Positions 7,486 to 11,327 of a stretch of 11,327 nucleotides of DNA are shown here, piece by piece. The notes beneath the pieces are model-generated. The model worked only from the letters and a program-made list of their open reading frames with translations. It searched no databases and was not told the DNA's origin. The first letter of the stretch is position 1, and each line of letters begins with the position of its first letter. This stretch comes from Pseudomonadota bacterium (lineage in GTDB: Bacteria > Pseudomonadota > Alphaproteobacteria > Sphingomonadales > SMXR01): positions 1 to 11,327 of the forward strand of contig JACZYI010000043.1 in the NCBI GenBank assembly GCA_022571175.1, read 5' to 3'. The position numbers were made by a program, and so were the translations under genes.

Positions 7486-8091
7486 CTAAAGATCGTCTGA
7501 ATGAGAGGACAGATAGCTGGCTACACCGGCCGCATCGGCTACCATTCCATCGTCGCCCTTGTTCCAGCCCGCAGGGCAAACTTCGCCATGCTCTTCCGTG
7601 AATTGTAGCGCTTCTACCATACGGATAGCTTCATCCACATTTCGACCAAGTGGCAAATCATTCACAACCTGATGGCGTACATTACCTGCCAAATCCACCA
7701 GGAATGTTCCGCGAAGAGCAACGCCATCACTTTCAATCAGCACATCATAATCCCGGGCGATGGATTTCGTGAGGTCAGCTATCAAGGGAAAATCCAGCTT
7801 TCCGATGCCGCCATTTTCGACCTTTGTTTCGCGCCAGGCGAAATGCGAAAACTCACTATCAACGCTGATGCCAATGACCTTGGTATTCAGAGCCTTGAAC
7901 TTATCTATGCGATTATTAAAGGCAATAATTTCGGATGGGCAAACAAAGGTAAAATCAAGCGGGTAGAAAAATAACAACCCGTAACTGCCCTTCAAATAAT
8001 CTGAAAGCACAAAATCTTCGTTGATTGTACCATCCTCCATAACCGCCGTTGCTTTGAAATCCGGTGCCGGTTTGTTAACAAGTACACTCAT
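7486..8091 (-). CDS. typical 2-Cys peroxiredoxin (AhpC/Prx1 type)
   Basis: The enzyme reduces hydrogen peroxide and organic peroxides with a cysteine thiol in the cytoplasm. The 201 residues contain the peroxidatic C51 in DFTFVCPSEI and the resolving C172 in GEVCPAGW, the layout of the AhpC/Prx1 subfamily. GGIG is present at 94-97, but the C-terminal YF motif found in overoxidation-sensitive eukaryotic enzymes is absent (the tail reads ASYLSSHSDDL), so resistance to overoxidation is expected. A good ribosome binding site (AGGAG) precedes the ATG at 8091. No ahpD or ahpF is nearby. The gene is instead followed after 8 bp by trxB, so thioredoxin is the likely reductant. It sits between lrp and trxB, which are directly adjacent in many relatives as I recall. 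It is probably the first gene of the peroxiredoxin-trxB-lysR transcript. Confidence 0.95.
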   Translation of the reverse strand: MSVLVNKPAPDFKATAVMEDGTINEDFVLSDYLKGSYGLLFFYPLDFTFVCPSEIIAFNNRIDKFKALNTKVIGISVDSEFSHFAWRETKVENGGIGKLDFPLIADLTKSIARDYDVLIESDGVALRGTFLVDLAGNVRHQVVNDLPLGRNVDEAIRMVEALQFTEEHGEVCPAGWNKGDDGMVADAAGVASYLSSHSDDL

Positions 8092-8138
8092 TTTCTTCTC
8101 CTAATTCCCTCCTGAATCTCAGATATTCTGGTTGCACG

Positions 8139-8180
8139 CAGGTCCTTATCTAAGGTCTTACGGGGCAGATACAAGACCTG
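8139..8180. promoter_or_regulatory. overlapping dyads upstream of the peroxiredoxin operon
   Basis: Three nested inverted repeats share these bases: CAGGTC (8139-8144) with GACCTG (8175-8180); CCTTA (8144-8148) with TAAGG (8151-8155); and AGGTCTT (8153-8159) with AAGACCT (8173-8179). On the minus strand, a weak promoter-like pair (TTGTAT, 16 bp, TAGATA) falls inside them, 50 to 85 bp upstream of the start codon. This suits an operator for a redox regulator, possibly the LysR or Lrp protein encoded nearby. Alternatively, it is an RNA hairpin in the leader. Confidence 0.4.
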
Positions 8181-8309
8181 ATTACCGCTTTAATATTGCG
8201 ATTTTATCCCCACCATTCCCAACTATGACTTATGCGCCAGCAGACCCTCGCTTGCAAGCTGTCAGTTGTATTTTGCATGGGTGAAAACCAGAGTATGAGA
8301 CTGGATTCG

Positions 8310-8321
8310 AGCATAAATGCT
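8310..8321. promoter_or_regulatory. possible Lrp-type operator upstream of lrp
   Basis: AGCAT and ATGCT flank a two-base AA centre, about 88 bp before the lrp start codon. It resembles the E. coli Lrp pattern (AG...CT with an AT-rich core) but is one base shorter. Autoregulation is common in this family; the assignment is inference. Confidence 0.3.
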
Positions 8322-8408
8322 TGTGACTAAGGGAAATAAAATGTCCCTAAACTGGTATTTTCTTTCAATTCCTGCTATGGATACGCATTAAATCTGGAGT
8401 GAGATAAA

Positions 8409-8900
8409 ATGGCGCGAGTCAAGCTGGATAGAGTGGACCGGAAGATTCTGGCCTATCTTCAAAATGAAGGGCGAATAACCAACGTGGATTTGGCCGACAA
8501 AGTCGGCATAACACCACCGCCTTGCTTACGGCGAGTAAAAGCGCTCGAAAATGCCGGCTATATCTGCGGTTATCATGCTGATCTGAACAATGAAGAACTG
8601 GGCTATGGCATTACGGTTTTTGCCATGGTCGGTCTGGAAAGTCAGGCCGAAATTGATCTCACGGCTTTTGAAGATCTGGTTGCTGGCTGGCCGATGGTTC
8701 GCGAATGTCACATGCTGAATGGCGAGATTGATTTTGTCCTGAAAATTGTTGCTAAAGATTTGGCTGAATTCCAATCCTTCTTAACCGGCAAGCTGACTGC
8801 AGCACCTCAGGTAGCAAGTGTGAAAACCTCACTTTCAATCCGCAGCTCCAAGAATGAGCCCGGAATTCCCTTTGATGATATTCCGATGAATCGGGACTAG
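8409..8900 (+). CDS. Lrp/AsnC-family transcriptional regulator
   Basis: This 163-residue protein has standard family length. It has an N-terminal helix-turn-helix (about residues 5-55, with NVDLADKVGITPPPCLRRVKAL as the DNA-reading part) and a C-terminal RAM ligand-binding domain (about 65-150, including the GEIDFVLKIV strand typical of the fold). Such proteins form octamers or other multimers and respond to amino acids. The specific ligand cannot be read from the sequence. GGAG at 8397-8400 is the ribosome binding site, 8 nt before the ATG. It is divergent from the peroxiredoxin-trxB-lysR unit and convergent with greA. An Lrp-like gene between greA and trxB is, as I recall, a conserved arrangement in alphaproteobacteria, which suggests a shared local regulatory role. 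Confidence 0.93.
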   Translation: MARVKLDRVDRKILAYLQNEGRITNVDLADKVGITPPPCLRRVKALENAGYICGYHADLNNEELGYGITVFAMVGLESQAEIDLTAFEDLVAGWPMVRECHMLNGEIDFVLKIVAKDLAEFQSFLTGKLTAAPQVASVKTSLSIRSSKNEPGIPFDDIPMNRD

Positions 8901-8910
8901 ATCTGTCCCG
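8892..8910. terminator. short shared hairpin between convergent lrp and greA
   Basis: CGGGAC (8892-8897) pairs with GTCCCG (8905-8910) around seven bases. The stem overlaps the lrp stop codon and ends two bases before the greA stop codon. No T-run follows directly on either strand, although an AT-rich stretch begins at 8920 on the plus side. A weak bidirectional terminator is the natural reading. Confidence 0.35.
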
Positions 8911-8912
8911 GG

Positions 8913-9383
8913 CTAGATGAATTTTATTTCTTCAACTTCGTAATATTTCTCACCCGATGGAGTCTTTACCTCTATCTCCTCACCAATTGATTTGTTGATA
9001 AGCGCACGGGCCAAAGGAGAGGAATATGAAATGCGGCCTTTCTTGACGTCCGCCTCTTCGAGACCGACGATTTGGTAGACCACTGATTTACCTTCTTCAT
9101 CTGTCAGGGTGATGGTTGCCCCAAATTTAATTTTATCGCCAGAGAGGGTCTTGGGATCAATGACCTCGGAATATCCCAGCTTGCCCTCAATGTCCTTGAT
9201 GCGTGCTTCGGTCATGCCTTGTTGATCCTTGGCAGAATGATATTCGGCATTTTCTTTCAAATCGCCGTGCGCACGTGCTTCTTCGATGGCAAGAATTATA
9301 GAAGGGCGATCAACCGTCTTAAGCTGCTTAAGTTCGGCCTCAAGTTTATTGTAACCCGTAATGAGCATGGGAACCCTGTTCAT
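8913..9383 (-). CDS. greA: transcription elongation factor GreA
   Basis: GreA enters the secondary channel of backtracked RNA polymerase and stimulates cleavage of the 3' end of the transcript. The 156 residues match the usual length of about 157. The N-terminal coiled coil (about 1-75) carries the conserved tip sequence GDLKENAEYHSAK (40-52), with D41 and E44 as the acidic residues that position the catalytic metal. The C-terminal FKBP-like domain runs from about 80 to the end and includes YSSPLARALI. I prefer the ATG at 9383 (MNRVPMLITGYNKLE), which aligns with the family start. An in-frame GTG at 9392 would add three residues; neither has a strong ribosome binding site. greA follows the carB fragment by 85 bp, with a hairpin between them, so it probably has its own promoter. 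Confidence 0.96.
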   Translation of the reverse strand: MNRVPMLITGYNKLEAELKQLKTVDRPSIILAIEEARAHGDLKENAEYHSAKDQQGMTEARIKDIEGKLGYSEVIDPKTLSGDKIKFGATITLTDEEGKSVVYQIVGLEEADVKKGRISYSSPLARALINKSIGEEIEVKTPSGEKYYEVEEIKFI

Positions 9384-9438
9384 TTGACTCACTTGAATCT
9401 TTCGTTTTTGTTGAACCCAATATTATCTAATTGAGACC

Positions 9439-9460
9439 GCAGTTGACACGCCTCAACTGC
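9439..9460 (-). terminator. hairpin after carB
   Basis: GCAGTTGA (9460-9453 on the minus strand) pairs perfectly over eight bases with TCAACTGC (9446-9439), leaving a six-base loop. It begins 8 bases after the carB stop. No T-run follows, so it may be a weak or Rho-assisted terminator, or a transcript-stabilising structure. Confidence 0.4.
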
Positions 9461-9468
9461 AGCCCTCA

Positions 9469-11007
9469 TCAACAGTACGATTGTAGAGGTGAGACTTCAA
9501 GGCTTCCCGACTTCAGCACGCGCAAGGCTTTAACTGCAGCGTAACAGCCAGACATGGTGGTGTAGTAGGGTATTCCCTGCATCAAGGCCGTGCGCCGGAG
9601 AGAATAGCTGTCCGCTATTGATTGTTTGCCTTCCGTGGTATTCAAAACCAGATGAATGCTGCCATCTTTCATGGCATCAACAATATGGGGGCGACCCTCT
9701 ATCACCTTATTTATGGTCTTGATATCAAGCCCCTGGTCTTGCAGGAATTTTGCTGTACCCCGGGTGGCAACAACCTCAAATCCCATGTCAACCAAATCTC
9801 TGGCGAGGGGAAGCACTGCTTCGCGGTCACTCATCTTTACCGATATAAAAACCTTTCCGCTTGACGGCAGTGACAGCCCGGCGGCAATTTGGCTTTTCAG
9901 GAAGGCGGTCTCAAAATTACAGTCAATACCCATAACTTCACCGGTGGATTTCATTTCCGGTCCGAGTAGAATATCAACCCCGGGGAACTTGGCGAAGGGA
10001 AAAACGGGTGACTTGACCGCTACATGACCGTTGGCCGATGCCTTGAGGTCAAAGGAGGCAAGGCTTTGTCCAACCATTAATCGGGCAGCAATTTTTGCGA
10101 TCTGAACTCCGGTAGCCTTCGCCACAAAAGGAACCGTACGGCTGGCCCGAGGGTTGACCTCGATCAGGTAAATATCTCCGTTCTGCACTGCAAATTGCAC
10201 ATTCATCAAGCCGCGCACTCCAAGCCCCAGCGCAAGTTTGCAGGTCTGTCTTTCCAGTTCATCAATAATATCCTTGGGAAGCGAATGGGGAGGCAAGGAA
10301 CAGCTTGAATCGCCTGAATGTACCCCGGCTTCTTCGATATGTTGCATGATGCCTGCCACATGAACATGGCTACCATCTGAAAGAGCATCCACATCAATCT
10401 CTATGGCATCTTTGAGATAGCTGTCGATGAGAACCGGGCTTTTGCCTGAGACCTTCACTGCGACCTGCATGTAACGGTTCAGGCTCTCCATATCATGGAC
10501 AATCTCCATGGCCCGGCCTCCCAGTACGTAGGATGGGCGGATCAAGACCGGAAAACCAATTTTGGTGGCAATATCCTGTGCTTCCTCGAGCGAGCGGGCA
10601 ATGCCATTTTCCGGTTGCAGGAGGCCCAGATTATTTACCAGTTCCTGAAATCTCTCCCGGTCTTCGGCCAGGTCAATGGCATCCACAGAAGTGCCCAGAA
10701 TGGTAACGCCTGCGGCTTCCAGATCATGAGCCAGTTTCAAAGGTGTCTGACCTCCAAACTGGACGATAACACCGAGAAGCTCACCCTTGCGCTGCTCTGC
10801 TGCAATCAACTCCAACACATCCTCAGCCGTCAGGGGCTCAAAGTAGAGTCGGTCCGAGGTGTCATAATCGGTTGAAACAGTCTCCGGGTTGCAGTTTACC
10901 ATTATGGATTCATACCCATCCTCGGAAAGCGCAAACGCGGCATGGCAACAGCAATAGTCAAATTCGATGCCCTGACCAATGCGGTTCGGCCCGCTGCCGA
11001 GGATCAT
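9469..11007 (-). CDS. carB: carbamoyl-phosphate synthase large subunit, C-terminal half only
   Basis: CarB makes carbamoyl phosphate from bicarbonate, ammonia (from CarA) and two ATP, feeding arginine and pyrimidine synthesis. The full protein has about 1070 residues in two homologous halves. Here only the second, carbamate-phosphorylating half is present (512 residues). It begins at MILGSGPNRIGQGIEFDYCC and contains the ATP-grasp elements (RPSYVLGGRAMEIV, SGDSSCSLP, LIEVNPRASRTVPF) and the allosteric MGS-like C-terminal domain (last 130 residues or so, including EGRPHI and NTT). It is intact to its stop. CarB-like sequence in the same frame reaches back to a YEDEDE segment encoded at 11058-11041, so the ATG at 11007 may only be an internal methionine. 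Upstream of 11058 there is no CarB sequence; the frame meets a TGA at 11154-11152. GGAGGG lies 13 bases before the ATG, which could allow separate translation. Confidence 0.93.
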   Translation of the reverse strand: MILGSGPNRIGQGIEFDYCCCHAAFALSEDGYESIMVNCNPETVSTDYDTSDRLYFEPLTAEDVLELIAAEQRKGELLGVIVQFGGQTPLKLAHDLEAAGVTILGTSVDAIDLAEDRERFQELVNNLGLLQPENGIARSLEEAQDIATKIGFPVLIRPSYVLGGRAMEIVHDMESLNRYMQVAVKVSGKSPVLIDSYLKDAIEIDVDALSDGSHVHVAGIMQHIEEAGVHSGDSSCSLPPHSLPKDIIDELERQTCKLALGLGVRGLMNVQFAVQNGDIYLIEVNPRASRTVPFVAKATGVQIAKIAARLMVGQSLASFDLKASANGHVAVKSPVFPFAKFPGVDILLGPEMKSTGEVMGIDCNFETAFLKSQIAAGLSLPSSGKVFISVKMSDREAVLPLARDLVDMGFEVVATRGTAKFLQDQGLDIKTINKVIEGRPHIVDAMKDGSIHLVLNTTEGKQSIADSYSLRRTALMQGIPYYTTMSGCYAAVKALRVLKSGSLEVSPLQSYC

Positions 11008-11327
11008 GATCCGCTTCTTTCCCTCCGGCTTGGCGGGCGTTTCGTCTTCGTCTTCGTAGCCGTGGAATTTCCGTGGAATTTCCGTGGGTGTTTTCGTGCT
11101 CGATCGGCAGCCGCTCGCTGTGCAAGTTTGCCCTGTCGCTCGATCCAGCCTTCAAGGATGTCGTTGCGAACAAACAGCTTGCGTAGCGTTTCACTGAACA
11201 CCATCGGCATCCCGTTCCACCCAGCCCATCGCTCGAGCGCACTGTCACTCATATGGGACAGGTCGCCATCTGGCCGGTGTTCAGCGACCCGACCCCAGAA
11301 CCGGCTCAAAAACCCGACCGCGCTTTC
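11004..11327 (-). CDS. partial phage replication-type protein, truncated at the carB junction
   Basis: The frame is open from the window edge and ends in TGA at 11006-11004, giving 107 residues. The start lies outside. The first 65 to 75 residues have the pattern of an N-terminal domain common in phage and prophage replication (replisome organiser-like) proteins: a helix, AEHRPDGDLS, then ERWAGWNG, a segment ending FVRNDILEGWIERQGKL, and a basic arginine-rich tail (AQRAAADRARKHPRKF). I recognise this by pattern and not from a search. The last 20 residues or so (TATKTKTKRPPSRRERSGS) are an out-of-frame reading of the carB segment, so the protein is truncated and chimeric. The DNA is visibly richer in GC than the rest of the window. 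The stop overlaps the ATG of the carB fragment as ATGA. Treat it as a gene remnant or a product of misassembly. Confidence 0.55.
   Translation of the reverse strand, partial: ESAVGFLSRFWGRVAEHRPDGDLSHMSDSALERWAGWNGMPMVFSETLRKLFVRNDILEGWIERQGKLAQRAAADRARKHPRKFHGNSTATKTKTKRPPSRRERSGS
11041..11056. repeat. hexanucleotide simple repeat in carB
   Basis: TTCGTC is repeated about 2.7 times. On the minus strand it encodes the acidic EDEDE stretch at the inter-domain linker of CarB, immediately inside the junction. Confidence 0.7.
11060..11087. repeat. tandem 11 bp repeat at the carB/phage junction
   Basis: CCGTGGAATTT occurs at 11060-11070 and 11071-11081, followed by a partial third copy, CCGTGG (11082-11087). 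Each unit contains a GGAAATTCC-like dyad. Because 11 is not a multiple of three, the copy number sets the reading frame across the junction. Confidence 0.85.

Larger units (their letters stand above)
8092..8408. promoter_or_regulatory. divergent control region between peroxiredoxin and lrp
   Basis: This 317 bp gap holds no credible gene on either strand. It must carry the start signals for the peroxiredoxin operon (minus) and lrp (plus). It contains a dyad cluster at 8139-8180, the perfect 10 bp palindrome GCTTGCAAGC at 8250-8259, AGCAT-AA-ATGCT at 8310-8321, and AGGGA/TCCCT arms at 8330-8334 and 8344-8348. I could not assign a convincing -35/-10 pair to lrp. Confidence 0.6.

Noticed and set aside
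7478..7579. Longer trxB start overlapping the peroxiredoxin gene
   Set aside because: The extra 34 residues are an out-of-frame reading of the peroxiredoxin C-terminus; the ATG at 7477 has a ribosome binding site and the correct family start.
10958..11248. 96-codon minus-strand frame overlapping the junction
   Set aside because: It is a third-frame reading of the phage-type segment and carB, with low-complexity arginine runs and no recognisable domain.
1..11327. CRISPR arrays, tRNA or rRNA genes, insertion sequences, attachment sites
   Set aside because: I saw no regularly spaced repeats, no tRNA-like cloverleaf, no rRNA segment and no transposase. The only mobile-type signal is the phage-like fragment at the right end.

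Overview
The window looks like chromosomal DNA of an alphaproteobacterium of moderate GC. The UvrB N-terminal extension, the MsrPQ pair and especially the gene order carB, greA, Lrp/AsnC regulator, trxB, LysR regulator are typical of that class (recalled from known genomes; no search was run). Nearly all coding space is ordinary and intact. The two places that deserve attention are a probable small RNA at 5324-5491 and a broken junction at the right end, near 11058.

Layout. 1-1441 (minus) is the N-terminal two thirds of uvrB, cut by the window edge. It lies directly behind a membrane-anchored AsmA-like protein (1457-2233, minus). A divergent gap holds a good promoter for an aspartate/aromatic-type aminotransferase (2410-3612, plus). 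Then come msrP (3710-4678) and msrQ (4695-5345), the periplasmic methionine sulfoxide reductase and its haem membrane partner. Between msrQ and the convergent lysR is a 255 bp gap packed with hairpins. Read on the minus strand it has a promoter-like start, a hairpin whose loop is an anti-Shine-Dalgarno sequence, a second CCUCCC stretch, and a strong intrinsic terminator inside the 3' end of msrQ.

5601-8091 (minus) is a compact unit: 2-Cys peroxiredoxin, thioredoxin reductase, LysR regulator. It is divergent from an Lrp/AsnC regulator (8409-8900, plus) across a 317 bp regulatory gap with several dyads. greA (minus) is convergent with lrp, and the carB C-terminal half (9469-11007, minus) lies upstream of greA.

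Right end. CarB homology stops around position 11058, at the boundary between the two homologous halves of the enzyme. It is replaced by GC-richer DNA encoding the N-terminal domain of a phage replication-type protein (up to 11327). A tandem 11 bp repeat lies at the join. This is a phage-related rearrangement, a naturally split carB, or a chimeric assembly; the sequence alone cannot decide.

Functionally, the centre of the window is a thiol and methionine oxidation defence neighbourhood: a peroxidase with a flavin reductase beside it, a periplasmic Met-SO repair system, and two local regulators. The remaining genes are core housekeeping functions in DNA repair, amino-acid metabolism, transcript cleavage and pyrimidine/arginine precursor synthesis.
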